Of a DNA stretch of 64,000 nucleotides, positions 22,324 to 32,843 are shown piece by piece (within the stretch, counting starts at the first letter, position 1; each line of letters starts with the position of its first letter). Position numbers and translations under genes: made by a program. Origin of the DNA: Yersinia mollaretii ATCC 43969 (GTDB taxonomy: Bacteria > Pseudomonadota > Gammaproteobacteria > Enterobacterales > Enterobacteriaceae); assembly GCF_013282725.1 (NCBI RefSeq), contig NZ_CP054043.1, positions 62,001 to 126,000 on the forward strand, given 5' to 3'. Below the pieces are notes generated by a model. The model ran no database searches. It was given only the letters and a program-made list of their open reading frames with translations, and was not told the origin of the DNA.

Positions 22324-23070
22324 TTACTTCACGATCGTTGTCACTTCTTTAGTGATCAACGTCCCTTCATTCTCACCCATCACCACACGACGCAGAGCGC
22401 CTGGCTTATTCATGTTGAAGACGCGAATTGGCAGGTTATGATCACGCGCCAGAGTAAAGGCCGCCAGATCCATAACTTTCAGTTCACGCTCTAAAACGTC
22501 CTGATAGGTTAGCTGTTCATACAGTGTCGCGTCAGGATTTTTCACCGGATCTGCGGAGTAAACCCCATCAACTTTGGTCGCTTTCAACACAACATCAGCT
22601 TCGATTTCGATACCACGTAGACACGCAGCAGAATCAGTCGTGAAGAAGGGGTTGCCAGTACCGGCAGCAAAAATCACCACACGGTTATGGCGCAACAAGC
22701 TGATAGCCTCAGCCCAGCTGTAATTATCACAGACGCCATTCAATGGAATCGCTGACATTAAGCGGGCGTTCACATAGGCACGGTGCAGTGCATCTCGCAT
22801 TGCCAGACCGTTCATGACGGTAGCCAGCATTCCCATGTGGTCGCCCACGACGCGGTTCATCCCTGCTTGTGCCAAACCGGCACCGCGGAATAAGTTACCA
22901 CCGCCAATGACCACACCGACCTGAATGCCCAATTCGACCAGCTCTTTAACTTCTTGAGCCATGCGATCCAAAACGCTTGCGTCGATACCAAAACCTTCTG
23001 CACCTTGCAGGGCTTCGCCACTAAGCTTAAGCAGGATACGCTGATATACGGGTTTTGCATTGGTTGCCAT
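22324..23070 (-). CDS. pyrH: Uridylate kinase
   Basis: UMP kinase phosphorylates UMP to UDP, as a hexamer activated by GTP and inhibited by UTP. The 248-residue chain of the amino-acid-kinase fold starts [20 protein letters not shown], has [15 protein letters not shown] at the nucleotide site, and [22 protein letters not shown] sequence (here [15 protein letters not shown]) at the UMP site. It is seven residues longer at the C-terminus than in E. coli (VTTIVK tail). Confidence 0.98.
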   Translation of the reverse strand: MATNAKPVYQRILLKLSGEALQGAEGFGIDASVLDRMAQEVKELVELGIQVGVVIGGGNLFRGAGLAQAGMNRVVGDHMGMLATVMNGLAMRDALHRAYVNARLMSAIPLNGVCDNYSWAEAISLLRHNRVVIFAAGTGNPFFTTDSAACLRGIEIEADVVLKATKVDGVYSADPVKNPDATLYEQLTYQDVLERELKVMDLAAFTLARDHNLPIRVFNMNKPGALRRVVMGENEGTLITKEVTTIVK

Positions 23071-23177
23071 GGTGTTCTGTCCTAAGCAGCAGTAATAATA
23101 TTGGGGGCTTGACCGTCAGGTATTCAAGGCAGTGCTTCGCGCTGAAAACTGAGCAGACGAAATTCAGAGTGAATAAA

Positions 23178-23203
23178 ATGGAACCGCCTATTGGCGGCCC
23201 CAT
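23178..23203 (-). terminator. Terminator after tsf
   Basis: On the minus strand the stem GGGGCCGCC / GGCGGTTCC with loop AATA is followed by ATTTTATT, 9 bp past the tsf stop. It separates rpsB-tsf from pyrH. Confidence 0.65.
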
Positions 23204-23211
23204 TTTTAGCA

Positions 23212-24069
23212 TTAAGACTGTTTGCTCATTGCTGCAACTTCAGCAGCAAAGTCAGTCTCAGCTTTCTCGATGCCTTCGCCCACTTCGAAGCGGATGAAGT
23301 TTACAACGTCAGCTTTGTTCTCTTTCAACAGATCGCCAACAGTTTTGCTTGGGTCCATAACGAAGTTCTGACCAGTCAGAGAAACTTCGCCGGTGAACTT
23401 ACGCATACGGCCTTCAACCATCTTCTCAGCAATTTCACGTGGCTTGCCGGATTCGATAGCAATGTCCAACTGGATTTGGTGCTCACGAGCAACAACTTCA
23501 GCAGGAACATCGTCTGGCTTAACATATTCAGGCTTGCTTGCAGCAATGTGCATAGCGATGTGCTTAACCAGCTCTTCATCAGCGCCAGTTGCAGCAACCA
23601 TAACGCCGATACGTGCGCCGTGCAGATAAGTCCCCAGAACGTCGGCTTCCAGTGCAGCAATGCGGCGAATGTTGATATTCTCACCGATTTTAGCAACCAG
23701 ATTTGCACGTTGTTCTTCGAACTTAGCTTTCAGAGCGTCGATATCAACGATTTTGTCAGCCAGAGCTGCATTGATCACTTCTTCGCCGAATGCTTTGAAG
23801 CCAGCATCTTTAGCAACGAAGTCAGTTTCGCAGTTCAGTTCCAGAATCACACCGAATTTACCGTCGGCTGAAACTTTAGCCAGAATGATGCCTTCAGCAG
23901 CGATACGGCCTGCTTTCTTGGCAGCTTTAGCCTGACCAGATTTACGCATATTGTCGATGGCAAGCTCGATGTCGCCGTTAGCTTCAACCAACGCCTTTTT
24001 ACATTCCATCATGCCTGCGGCAGTACGCTCACGCAGTTCTTTTACCAAAGCAGCGGTAATAGCAACCAT
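23212..24069 (-). CDS. tsf: Elongation factor Ts
   Basis: EF-Ts is the GDP/GTP exchange factor for EF-Tu. The ATG at 24069 gives [20 protein letters not shown], which lines up with E. coli EF-Ts; the extra 13 upstream codons are not conserved. The 285-residue protein has the UBA-like N-terminal domain ([19 protein letters not shown]), and the core with the TDFVAKD motif that inserts into EF-Tu. It is co-transcribed with rpsB through a partial terminator at 24122-24144. Confidence 0.99.
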   Translation of the reverse strand: MVAITAALVKELRERTAAGMMECKKALVEANGDIELAIDNMRKSGQAKAAKKAGRIAAEGIILAKVSADGKFGVILELNCETDFVAKDAGFKAFGEEVINAALADKIVDIDALKAKFEEQRANLVAKIGENINIRRIAALEADVLGTYLHGARIGVMVAATGADEELVKHIAMHIAASKPEYVKPDDVPAEVVAREHQIQLDIAIESGKPREIAEKMVEGRMRKFTGEVSLTGQNFVMDPSKTVGDLLKENKADVVNFIRFEVGEGIEKAETDFAAEVAAMSKQS

Positions 24070-24121
24070 TTCAATTTCCTCGGTTCTCTTGTGAAGACAA
24101 GATCTCACATTAGATACGCAA

Positions 24122-24144
24122 AGGGGGCCTATAAAAGGCCCCCC
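24122..24144 (-). terminator. Intercistronic hairpin between rpsB and tsf
   Basis: A strong GC-rich stem (AGGGGGCCT / AGGCCCCCCT) lies between the rpsB stop and tsf, with only three T following on the minus strand. In E. coli a partial terminator here sets the S2:EF-Ts ratio; the same role is inferred. Confidence 0.55.
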
Positions 24145-24197
24145 TAACCAACATATTTCAATACCTGGTTAATAAGGGCTCCAGCGAGCCTGACTTA

Positions 24198-25075
<878 letters not shown>

Positions 25076-25144
25076 ATTACTCAGCTAAACAATGCTTTTG
25101 CCTCTAGAACATGCCTAGGAACAGAGTACGGTTCGCCGGCGCGC

Positions 25145-25174
25145 TTTATACCATAAACAGCCACAACACACCAA
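25145..25174 (-). promoter_or_regulatory. Candidate rpsB promoter
   Basis: On the minus strand TTGGTG (25174-25169) and TATAAA (25150-25145) are 18 bp apart and are followed by a GC-rich discriminator (GCGCGCC), as at stringently controlled ribosomal promoters. This would give a leader of about 215 nt. Confidence 0.5.
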
Positions 25175-25404
25175 CTTTTGTTGCAGATAGTGCCGCGACT
25201 GCAAACGAAAGTTTGGCAGCAAATTGCAGGGCTGGTAACATTAGCCGCAGATTTTTTATTAATCGACATTCACCTGTTTTTTTCTGCATCTATGACCCGA
25301 AAATTTGGAGTCGCAGGTAGTGAGTCAACTTCCCTGTGACGCCAAATACAAAGATCATATTAATAATGGCGGCTGATACTCACAGCCCCTACGGACACTG
25401 TTGC

Positions 25405-26196
25405 ATGGCAATCTCAATCAAAACACCTGAAGATATTCAAAAAATGCGCGTTGCTGGCCGCTTGGCTGCTGAAGTGCTGGAGATTATTGAACCGCACGTA
25501 AAACCTGGGGTCACCACCGGTGAACTTGACCGCATTTGTCACGACCATATCACCCACCACCAGCAGGCTATTTCTGCCTGCTTGGGATATCACGGTTTTC
25601 CGAAATCGGTGTGTATCTCGGTGAATGAAGTCATTTGCCACGGTATCCCAAGTGATGAAAAAGTGCTGAAAGATGGCGATATCGTGAATATCGACGTGAC
25701 CGTGATTAAAGATGGCTTCCATGGCGACACCTCAAAAATGTTCATCGTCGGTAAACCGACTATTTTGGGTGAGCGCTTATGCCGCGTGACACAAGAGAGC
25801 CTGTATCTAGCCATCAAAATGGTTAAACCGGGTATCCGCCTGCGTACACTGGGCAAAGAGATACAGAAATTTGTAGAAACAGAGAACTTCTCGGTGGTGC
25901 GTGAATATTGTGGTCACGGCATTGGCGAAGGTTTCCATGAAGAGCCACAAGTGCTGCACTATGATGCAGATGACGGCGGAGTCATCCTGCAACCGGGTAT
26001 GGCATTCACCATTGAACCCATGGTCAATGCAGGGGATTACCGCATTCGTACCATGAAAGACGGCTGGACAGTAAAAACTAAAGATCGCAGCTTGTCGGCA
26101 CAGTATGAGCATACTATTGTGGTAACGGATAACGGCTGCGAAATAATGACGTTGCGAAAGGATGACACCATCCCCAACATCATAACGCACGAGTAA
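25405..26196 (+). CDS. map: Methionine aminopeptidase, type I
   Basis: MAP removes the initiator methionine from new proteins in the cytosol. The ATG at 25405 ([20 protein letters not shown]) matches E. coli; an upstream in-frame ATG would add 23 unconserved residues. The 263-residue pita-bread enzyme has all metal ligands in context: [18 protein letters not shown] (two Asp), [14 protein letters not shown] (His), FTIEPMV (Glu) and QYEHTIVVT (Glu). It is divergent from rpsB and ends at a clear terminator before glnD. Confidence 0.98.
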   Translation: MAISIKTPEDIQKMRVAGRLAAEVLEIIEPHVKPGVTTGELDRICHDHITHHQQAISACLGYHGFPKSVCISVNEVICHGIPSDEKVLKDGDIVNIDVTVIKDGFHGDTSKMFIVGKPTILGERLCRVTQESLYLAIKMVKPGIRLRTLGKEIQKFVETENFSVVREYCGHGIGEGFHEEPQVLHYDADDGGVILQPGMAFTIEPMVNAGDYRIRTMKDGWTVKTKDRSLSAQYEHTIVVTDNGCEIMTLRKDDTIPNIITHE

Positions 26197-26203
26197 CAAT
26201 GAC

Positions 26204-26227
26204 AAGCCGGCATTCGCCGGCTTTTTT
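26204..26227 (+). terminator. Rho-independent terminator after map
   Basis: The stem AAGCCGGC / GCCGGCTT with a 4-nt ATTC loop is followed by TTTT, 7 bp past the map stop. glnD must therefore depend on readthrough or on a promoter of its own in the 43 bp that follow or inside the terminator region. Confidence 0.85.
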
Positions 26228-26270
26228 ATGGGCTGCGTTTTTATCAGGTATACATTCATCGGGTAAACAT

Positions 26271-28949
26271 ATGTCTGAAAATCATACCGAGCACTCCGTC
26301 TCAACGGCGCTCACTCTTACTATCCCTGAGCAGCCCGCCTCACCCAGTACCTATCTTGATGGCGAGCTTAATTGCCCAATACTCAAGCAGCGGCTTGAAA
26401 CTTTTCAACTCTGGCTGGCTGAAGCCTTCAACGGCGGAACCAGTGCCGAGACATTAATTGCTGCCCGTAGTGATTACATTGATCGCCTGCTACGGCGGTT
26501 ATGGACATTCTACGGCTTTGATGATGTGCCAGAAACCGCACTGGTCGCTGTCGGGGGCTATGGTCGTGGTGAACTGCATCCGCTGTCGGACATTGATGTA
26601 TTGGTCCTAAGCAAGCGGCGTCTGAATGATAAGCATGCCCAGCAAATCGGGCAGTTGATCACGCTACTGTGGGATCTGAAGCTTGAAGTCGGCCATAGCG
26701 TACGAACACTGGAGGAGTGCTTGCTGGAAGGGCTAGCCGATCTCACCGTCGCCACTAATATGATTGAATCTCGCTTGATTTGTGGCGATGTAGCTCTGTT
26801 CTTACAGATGCAAAAACATATTTTTAGCGATGGATTCTGGCCTTCACCCCAATTTTTCCATGCCAAAGTTACCGAACAGCAAGAGCGACATAAGCGCTAC
26901 CACGGCACCAGTTACAATCTGGAGCCAGACATCAAAAGCAGCCCAGGAGGGTTGAGGGATATCCATACTCTACTCTGGGTGGCGCGTCGTCATTTTGGTG
27001 CTACCTCGTTAGGTGAGATGGTTGATTTCGGTTTTCTGACCAAAGCCGAGCGCAACGAACTGATTGAAAGCCAGAGTTTTTTATGGCGCATTCGTTTTGC
27101 ACTGCATCTGGTATTGACCCGTTACGACAATCGCCTGCTGTTTGACCGCCAACTGAGTGTTGCTCAGCTTTTGCAATATCAGGGCGAAGGCAATGAGCCG
27201 GTCGAGCATATGATGAAAGACTTTTATCGTATGACCCGCCGAGTTAGCGAACTGAACAATATGCTGTTACAGCTATTTGACGAAGCCATACTGGCGCTGG
27301 ATACCAATGAAAAACCGCGCCCGCTGGATGATGAATTTCAGTTACGCGGAGATTTAATTGATCTGCGTGATGAGAATCTCTTCGTACAGCAGCCCGAAGC
27401 GATTATGCGCATGTTTTACCTGATGGTCCGCAATCAGGAGATCAAAGGTATCTACTCCACGACAGTACGCCGTTTGCGTCATGCCCGTCGGCACCTGAAG
27501 CAGCCGCTGTGCCAGATTCCTGAAGCTCGTAAGCTATTTATGGCGATTTTGCGTCACCCCGGCGCGGTTTCCCGCGCATTACTGCCAATGCACCGCCACA
27601 GTGTGCTGTGGGCTTATATGCCGCAATGGGGCAGTATCGTCGGCCAGATGCAGTTTGACCTGTTTCATGCCTATACCGTTGATGAACACACTATTCGGGT
27701 GCTACTTAAACTCGAAAGTTTCGCCGATGAAAAGACGCGACCACAGCACCCTTTGTGTGTAGAACTTTACCCACGCCTGCCTCAGCCTGAATTGCTGCTG
27801 CTAGCGGCGCTGTTCCACGATATTGCCAAAGGCCGTGGTGGTGACCACTCAATACTGGGCGCTCACGATGTGCTGGAGTTTGCTGAACAGCATGGGCTTA
27901 ACTCACGCGAAGCTCAGCTGGTTGCCTGGTTAGTCCGCTGCCATTTGTTGATGTCAGTCACCGCCCAGCGCCGAGACATTCAGGACCCGGATGTCATTCA
28001 GCAATTCTCTGCCGAGGTGCAGAGCGAAACTCGCTTGCGTTATTTAGTCAGCCTGACCGTGGCCGATATTTGTGCCACCAATGAAACCTTGTGGAATAGC
28101 TGGAAACAGAGCTTGTTACGTGAGCTCTATTTTGCGACAGAGAAACAGCTACGCCGTGGCATGCAAAATAGCCCGGATTTGCGGGATCGCGTCCGCCACC
28201 ACCGGCTACAGGCCTTGGCGCTACTGCGAATGGACAACATTGATGAAGAGGCGCTGCATCGCATCTGGAGCCGCTGCCGGGCTGATTATTTCCTGCGGCA
28301 TTCACCCAATCAATTAGCTTGGCATGCCCGCCATCTACTAGCGCATGACTCAAGCAAGCCGTTGGTGTTGGTCAGCCATCAGGCAACCCGTGGCGGAACC
28401 GAAATATTCATCTGGAGCCCAGACCGCCCATCGCTATTTGCCGCCGTGGTCGGTGAGTTGGATCGCCGCAATCTGAGTGTTCATGACGCACAGATTTTCA
28501 CCAACCGAGATGGTATGGCGATGGATACCTTTGTCGTGCTGGAACCGGATGGCAGCCCGCTGGCGCAAGATCGGCACCCCATCATTAGTCATGCTTTAGA
28601 GCAGGCCATGACCCAGCCGAATTATCAGCATCCGCGCGTCAGGCGGTTGTCACCCAAACTGCGGCATTTCAGCGTACCCACTGAAACCAATTTCTTGCCG
28701 ACTCATAATGAGCGCCGGACCTATCTGGAATTGATTGCGCTAGATCAGCCGGGCTTGCTGGCCCGCGTCGGCGAGATTTTTGCAGATTTAGGATTATCGC
28801 TACATAGCGCACGTATCACGACGATCGGCGAACGAGTGGAGGATTTATTTGTGTTAGCCGATAAAGATCGCCGCGCATTGAATATTGAAACGCGCCGCGA
28901 ATTAGCACAGCGGTTGACAGATACCCTCAATCCGAACGATAAACTGTGA
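26271..28949 (+). CDS. glnD: Bifunctional uridylyltransferase/uridylyl-removing enzyme GlnD
   Basis: GlnD senses glutamine and uridylylates or de-uridylylates PII proteins (GlnB, GlnK), which sets glutamine synthetase activity and NtrBC signalling. The ATG at 26271 ([11 protein letters not shown]) gives 892 residues, close to E. coli GlnD (890). Domains in order: nucleotidyltransferase with [20 protein letters not shown], a helical linker, an HD domain with [20 protein letters not shown], and two C-terminal ACT domains ([20 protein letters not shown] and [20 protein letters not shown]). The N-terminal 40 residues are poorly conserved, so the exact start is less sure. Confidence 0.97.
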   Translation: MSENHTEHSVSTALTLTIPEQPASPSTYLDGELNCPILKQRLETFQLWLAEAFNGGTSAETLIAARSDYIDRLLRRLWTFYGFDDVPETALVAVGGYGRGELHPLSDIDVLVLSKRRLNDKHAQQIGQLITLLWDLKLEVGHSVRTLEECLLEGLADLTVATNMIESRLICGDVALFLQMQKHIFSDGFWPSPQFFHAKVTEQQERHKRYHGTSYNLEPDIKSSPGGLRDIHTLLWVARRHFGATSLGEMVDFGFLTKAERNELIESQSFLWRIRFALHLVLTRYDNRLLFDRQLSVAQLLQYQGEGNEPVEHMMKDFYRMTRRVSELNNMLLQLFDEAILALDTNEKPRPLDDEFQLRGDLIDLRDENLFVQQPEAIMRMFYLMVRNQEIKGIYSTTVRRLRHARRHLKQPLCQIPEARKLFMAILRHPGAVSRALLPMHRHSVLWAYMPQWGSIVGQMQFDLFHAYTVDEHTIRVLLKLESFADEKTRPQHPLCVELYPRLPQPELLLLAALFHDIAKGRGGDHSILGAHDVLEFAEQHGLNSREAQLVAWLVRCHLLMSVTAQRRDIQDPDVIQQFSAEVQSETRLRYLVSLTVADICATNETLWNSWKQSLLRELYFATEKQLRRGMQNSPDLRDRVRHHRLQALALLRMDNIDEEALHRIWSRCRADYFLRHSPNQLAWHARHLLAHDSSKPLVLVSHQATRGGTEIFIWSPDRPSLFAAVVGELDRRNLSVHDAQIFTNRDGMAMDTFVVLEPDGSPLAQDRHPIISHALEQAMTQPNYQHPRVRRLSPKLRHFSVPTETNFLPTHNERRTYLELIALDQPGLLARVGEIFADLGLSLHSARITTIGERVEDLFVLADKDRRALNIETRRELAQRLTDTLNPNDKL

Positions 28950-28988
28950 TACAAATAACTTTTTAGCCATTAATTTACTTACAACCGC

Positions 28989-29053
28989 TACCCAAATTTA
29001 TTGGAGTTGTCGCAAAGCCGCTAATACAGCAACAACTTCAAGTAAGAAGGGTA
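28989..29053. repeat. Short imperfect palindrome with ERIC-like ends
   Basis: The 65-bp segment begins TACCCAAATTTATTGGAGTT and its end, read on the other strand, begins TACCCTTCTTACTTGAAGTT. Both arms resemble the ends of the ERIC element at 32677-32802. It lies between glnD and dapD, its right edge about 24 bp before the dapD start, so it would be within the dapD leader. Confidence 0.5.
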
Positions 29054-29076
29054 AAAATGTTAGGGAAGAGAACAGG

Positions 29077-29901
29077 ATGCAACAACTACAAAACGTGATT
29101 GAAACTGCCTTCGAGCGCCGTGCAGATATCACTCCGGCTAACGTAGACACCGTAACGCGCGAAGCGATTAATCACGTGATTGATCTGCTTGATACTGGCG
29201 CACTGCGTGTAGCAGAAAAAATTGATGGTCAGTGGGTCACCCACCAATGGCTGAAGAAAGCAGTACTGCTCTCATTCCGCATCAATGACAACCAAGTCAT
29301 GGAAGGTGCAGAAACCCGTTACTACGATAAAGTCCCCATGAAATTCGCCGGTTATGACGAAGCTCGCTTCCAGCGTGAAGGTTTCCGTGTCGTGCCGCCA
29401 GCCACCGTGCGTAAAGGGGCCTTTATTGCGCGGAATACCGTGCTGATGCCCTCTTATGTGAATATTGGTGCTTTTGTTGATGAAGGCACAATGGTCGACA
29501 CATGGGCAACTGTCGGCTCTTGCGCGCAGATTGGTAAAAACGTTCACTTATCCGGTGGCGTTGGCATTGGCGGCGTACTGGAACCACTGCAAGCTAACCC
29601 CACCATTATCGAAGATAACTGCTTTGTTGGCGCACGCTCAGAGGTGGTCGAAGGGGTTATCGTCGAAGAGGGTTCCGTTATCTCCATGGGCGTCTTTATC
29701 GGGCAAAGCACCCGAATTTATGATCGCGAAACCGGTGAAGTTCATTATGGCCGTGTCCCAGCGGGTTCTGTTGTCGTGTCAGGCAACCTGCCATCGAAAG
29801 ACGGTAGCTACAGCCTATACTGTGCAGTTATCGTGAAAAAAGTGGATGCCAAAACCCTCGGTAAAGTTGGTATTAATGAGTTATTGCGCACCATCGACTA
29901 A
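29077..29901 (+). CDS. dapD: 2,3,4,5-tetrahydropyridine-2,6-dicarboxylate N-succinyltransferase
   Basis: DapD succinylates tetrahydrodipicolinate in the lysine/meso-diaminopimelate pathway, so it serves both protein and peptidoglycan synthesis. The 274-residue length equals E. coli DapD. An N-terminal helical domain ([20 protein letters not shown]) is followed by left-handed beta-helix hexapeptides (about 100-250), with [20 protein letters not shown] and [20 protein letters not shown] at the active-site groove between subunits. glnD-dapD-yaeH order is as in E. coli. Confidence 0.98.
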   Translation: MQQLQNVIETAFERRADITPANVDTVTREAINHVIDLLDTGALRVAEKIDGQWVTHQWLKKAVLLSFRINDNQVMEGAETRYYDKVPMKFAGYDEARFQREGFRVVPPATVRKGAFIARNTVLMPSYVNIGAFVDEGTMVDTWATVGSCAQIGKNVHLSGGVGIGGVLEPLQANPTIIEDNCFVGARSEVVEGVIVEEGSVISMGVFIGQSTRIYDRETGEVHYGRVPAGSVVVSGNLPSKDGSYSLYCAVIVKKVDAKTLGKVGINELLRTID

Positions 29902-29908
29902 GATTGAA

Positions 29909-29963
29909 AATAGCGGGCTAACTCCCCGCTATAATTAGCCGCTGTAATTAGCCGCTATTTTTT
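29909..29963 (+). terminator. Terminator region after dapD with nested stems
   Basis: AATAGCGG at 29909 can pair either with the nearby CCCGCTA (29925-29931) or with CCGCTATT at 29952-29959, which is followed by TTTT. A 12-bp direct repeat (AATTAGCCGCTG / AATTAGCCGCTA) creates the alternative stems. The second pairing makes a normal intrinsic terminator. Confidence 0.65.
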
Positions 29964-30047
29964 GCCTGGTGAGTTCATCACATCTTTTGGCGAAATTTAC
30001 TGTCATAATCATAAACTGTGGAATATAAAATATTAAAAGGTGGCGCT

Positions 30048-30437
30048 ATGTATGACAATCTGAAAAGCTTAGGAATCACACAACCCGAAGATGTCGATCG
30101 CTATAGCCTGCGTCAGGAGGCCAATAACGACATTCTGAAAATTTACTTCCGCAAAGATAAAGGCGAGTTTTTTGCTAAGAGTGTGAAGTTCAAATATCCG
30201 CGCCAACGCAAAACCGTGGTGGCTGATAATGCCGGTCATGGTTACAAAGAGATCAATGAAATTAACCCGAATCTACGCTATGTCATTGATGAGTTAGATC
30301 AATTGTGCAAACGCGATCAGATTGAAGTTGATTTGAAACGTAAAATTCTGGATGATTTGCGTCATTTAGAAAGTGTTGTCGCCAATAAGATTTCTGAGAT
30401 TGAGTCTGACCTGGAAAAATTAACCAGCGGCCGTTAA
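30048..30437 (+). CDS. yaeH: YaeH (UPF0325/DUF3461) conserved protein
   Basis: The 129-residue protein starts at ATG 30048 ([20 protein letters not shown]) with AAAAGG about 8 nt upstream; a longer frame is not conserved. It matches the YaeH/UPF0325 family of gammaproteobacteria, which has no known function. It is charged and soluble, with a predicted helical C-terminal half ([20 protein letters not shown]) that may form a coiled coil. It keeps its E. coli position after dapD and is the last gene of the 4-min-type block. Confidence 0.9.
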   Translation: MYDNLKSLGITQPEDVDRYSLRQEANNDILKIYFRKDKGEFFAKSVKFKYPRQRKTVVADNAGHGYKEINEINPNLRYVIDELDQLCKRDQIEVDLKRKILDDLRHLESVVANKISEIESDLEKLTSGR

Positions 30438-30463
30438 TTGGGCGGTGGATATTAAACTGGGGT

Positions 30464-30495
30464 CGTATTGTGGCGTCACATTGCGCCACAATACG
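30464..30495. terminator. 12-bp perfect hairpin between convergent genes
   Basis: CGTATTGTGGCG and CGCCACAATACG form an uninterrupted 12-bp stem with an 8-nt loop, between the ends of yaeH and the metalloprotease gene. There is no long T run on either side (CCTTATAT follows on plus), so it may act as a weak bidirectional terminator or 3'-end stabiliser. Confidence 0.55.
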
Positions 30496-30541
30496 GCCTT
30501 ATATCTACTACAACTCAAATATGTTGATTCTGATGCACCAT

Positions 30542-32521
30542 TTAGCGGTAAGCGGCGACGACTGACGACATCTTATTCATCGTCAGTACATCATCAAATT
30601 TACCGGCTATCCCCATGGGGATGCCGTAATCAGCGGTGTAACGATCTGGTGTGGAATAATAGTCGACCCACATTTGATTCATAATCGTTGCTATTAGTTC
30701 ACACTCCTGCGTGTCCGGGTCGCACCCATATTTATCATCCGCACCCATATTATGGCCCAGTTCATGGCGCATTACCTCAGGATCACTACTTATTGGGGCG
30801 ACTGAAACCATATACATCGGATCCATCGGAGATAACACATCATTCAACCACCCATGACCCGTCCCCTCTTCAGTCCCCACATAGTAAATACCGTCAGCTT
30901 TTAAGGTATCGCGCCACGCCTGCACTAAAGGATCTTCTCTTAATTTATCAAGCATGCCTGACATATCGATCCAGTCAGCTTTTGCCGCTACCTCCCGTAA
31001 ACCAACGACTCGATAGCGAAAATTAGCGCCCGAATTTTCCAGTGCTTCATTCGTCATACCAAAGCCTTGCATCATAAAGTCATGCACCTTATCTCTACCC
31101 GAATGAGCGACGGCTTTATCGCTGTAAAGTAATAACAGATCAATGGTGATGGTTTCTCGTTGCCAGAGGCCTTGCTTATCCACTTTAAAGGCTACCGTCT
31201 CACCATTAAGGACTTTGTAGTGAGTCTCATCGGTGGAGACGGATATATCCCACTCTGCGCTACTATTAATAATGATTCGACTACCAGCTTCCTGCTCTGT
31301 CGGTAAGCGTAATTCTGGCTGATAATTGCCATTGGCTGCATTAATGATCGTTCGCGGCGTATGCAATGTGGGTATATTGCCATTGGTCATATCCTGTGCC
31401 TGATAAAGCGTATCTGGTGAACTGATTAGTTGCCACTTTCCTTTCTCAGCAATATAGAAAAAATCATATTGTTCCCCCTTACCTAGCGTCATCACCCCCG
31501 GTTCATTAACATTAGCAACATCAATATGTGTTACAGCATCAGTTGACGACTTTAGCGTTATTTTATCGCGATCGGCTGCTTGCTCAGGCAGCTTTATATT
31601 ATCCCGCCAATGACTGTCCGTCATGGTCACCAGTGTCGTTTGTGATGTGGGAAAAGGTATTTCACTCTGAATATGATCAAACTCTACATTTCTTATGGGT
31701 GCCGACTCCAGCACCCAGCGATTAAACCTCTTCAGGTATTTGAAAATATACTGGTCACCCGATGTTATTGTGGTAGTACTGGGATATAACAAATTCTCAG
31801 CGGAAACTTTTGAATCACGAATTGCGGTAGAATTAATAGTAATCGTCGACTCATCCTCGGCGGTCGGCGGCAGTCTAATCTCAGAGGTCCAGTTATTATT
31901 ATCCATCATATAATCGGTCACTTTCTGAGGATTCTCAGGAATAAAATAAATAGCGCTGCTATCTTTAGTCCCATAATCTTCAATGACACTTCTGGTGCTT
32001 CTATTCTTCACGATTAAGTCAGGTGCATCATCATTAACACCTAACTCTCGGTTATGCCATTGTTGGCGATTTTCGCTATATTCTTCACTTATCCATTCGT
32101 TAGAAAACGCATCCACTTCATTGTGATTATCTGTCGTAATAGGTACCATCGTAATATGTACAGTTGAATCAAGTATTTCATGACTCATATTATCTTGTAA
32201 TTCATAATTATCGATATCACCTAACGTAAAATAATTAAAGTCTGGCCCTAGTATATCCCACCGCTTAATATCTTCGTGATATTCGAGATAGTATTCACTG
32301 TTGGATTTTATTCTCAATGAACCAAGAGGCAGATGTAACAAGGAGTCTTTGGCTTCTGCAGAATAAATCGTGACGATACATCTATCAGAGGGTTGATCCG
32401 GCAATATAATATCTTTAACCCAATTAGCCTCTGAAAGTTCAAATACAATTTCATCATAGTCGGAAGGCAGCACACCACTGCCAAGTTGATTCGGTGTGGT
32501 GGATAAAAAAGAACTACTCAT
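30542..32521 (-). CDS. Repeat-bearing metzincin-type zinc metalloprotease
   Basis: The 659-residue protein is read from ATG 32521 (AAGAG about 11 nt upstream). No signal peptide is seen. The C-terminal part has the zinc motif HELGHNMGADD (His586, His590, Asp596) and, about 20 residues on, TIMNQ with a Met-turn methionine (Met614), the metzincin layout. The third ligand is predicted to be Asp, as in snapalysins, rather than the usual His. A YSDKAVAH strand-helix near 465 looks like the start of the catalytic domain. The first 455 residues contain at least four modules of the pattern W-x3-I-x-LP ... I-x-I-x-S, ending W-x-L. AT-rich composition and its place at a gene-order break suggest acquisition. 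Secreted protease is plausible; substrate and export route are unknown. Confidence 0.75.
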   Translation of the reverse strand: MSSSFLSTTPNQLGSGVLPSDYDEIVFELSEANWVKDIILPDQPSDRCIVTIYSAEAKDSLLHLPLGSLRIKSNSEYYLEYHEDIKRWDILGPDFNYFTLGDIDNYELQDNMSHEILDSTVHITMVPITTDNHNEVDAFSNEWISEEYSENRQQWHNRELGVNDDAPDLIVKNRSTRSVIEDYGTKDSSAIYFIPENPQKVTDYMMDNNNWTSEIRLPPTAEDESTITINSTAIRDSKVSAENLLYPSTTTITSGDQYIFKYLKRFNRWVLESAPIRNVEFDHIQSEIPFPTSQTTLVTMTDSHWRDNIKLPEQAADRDKITLKSSTDAVTHIDVANVNEPGVMTLGKGEQYDFFYIAEKGKWQLISSPDTLYQAQDMTNGNIPTLHTPRTIINAANGNYQPELRLPTEQEAGSRIIINSSAEWDISVSTDETHYKVLNGETVAFKVDKQGLWQRETITIDLLLLYSDKAVAHSGRDKVHDFMMQGFGMTNEALENSGANFRYRVVGLREVAAKADWIDMSGMLDKLREDPLVQAWRDTLKADGIYYVGTEEGTGHGWLNDVLSPMDPMYMVSVAPISSDPEVMRHELGHNMGADDKYGCDPDTQECELIATIMNQMWVDYYSTPDRYTADYGIPMGIAGKFDDVLTMNKMSSVVAAYR

Positions 32522-32676
32522 AGTATGACGTCTCTTAAACAAATAAATTAAATCACTGCATTGGCAGTCGCAGCAACTCTACACAGAGACAATTTATGAG
32601 ACATTTAAACGCGGATTAATTATGAGATAAGAAGAAATATTGAAACTTACAAAGGAATAGCCTCAGTTTTATTATG

Positions 32677-32802
32677 TATACCTAATAGATTTCAAGTTGC
32701 AGGTAGGCGGCAACTGAATGAACCCAAGGAGTTGAGATAACTCAATGACTTGGGTGAATGATGGCAGCCAACAACCCTGCAACTTGAAAGATGACGGGTA
32801 TA
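32677..32802. repeat. ERIC-type palindromic repeat
   Basis: A 126-bp near-palindrome bounded by TATA on both sides. The left arm reads TATACCTAATAGATTTCAAG and the right arm, on the other strand, TATACCCGTCATCTTTCAAG; the centre holds AACCCAAGGAGTTGAGATAA and CTCAATGACTTGGGTGAATG, close to the ERIC consensus core. ERICs of about 127 bp inserted at TA are common in Yersinia and can fold in RNA. The 322-bp gap between the protease gene and yqcA contains only this. Confidence 0.85.
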
Positions 32803-32843
32803 AATTAATTATCTCGTCTGAGGCCAAACCACTGCACTTATGA

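Noticed and set aside
25081..25269. Minus-strand open frame of 62 codons in the rpsB leader
   Set aside because: It spans the predicted rpsB promoter and 5' leader, has no conserved product and no ribosome site.
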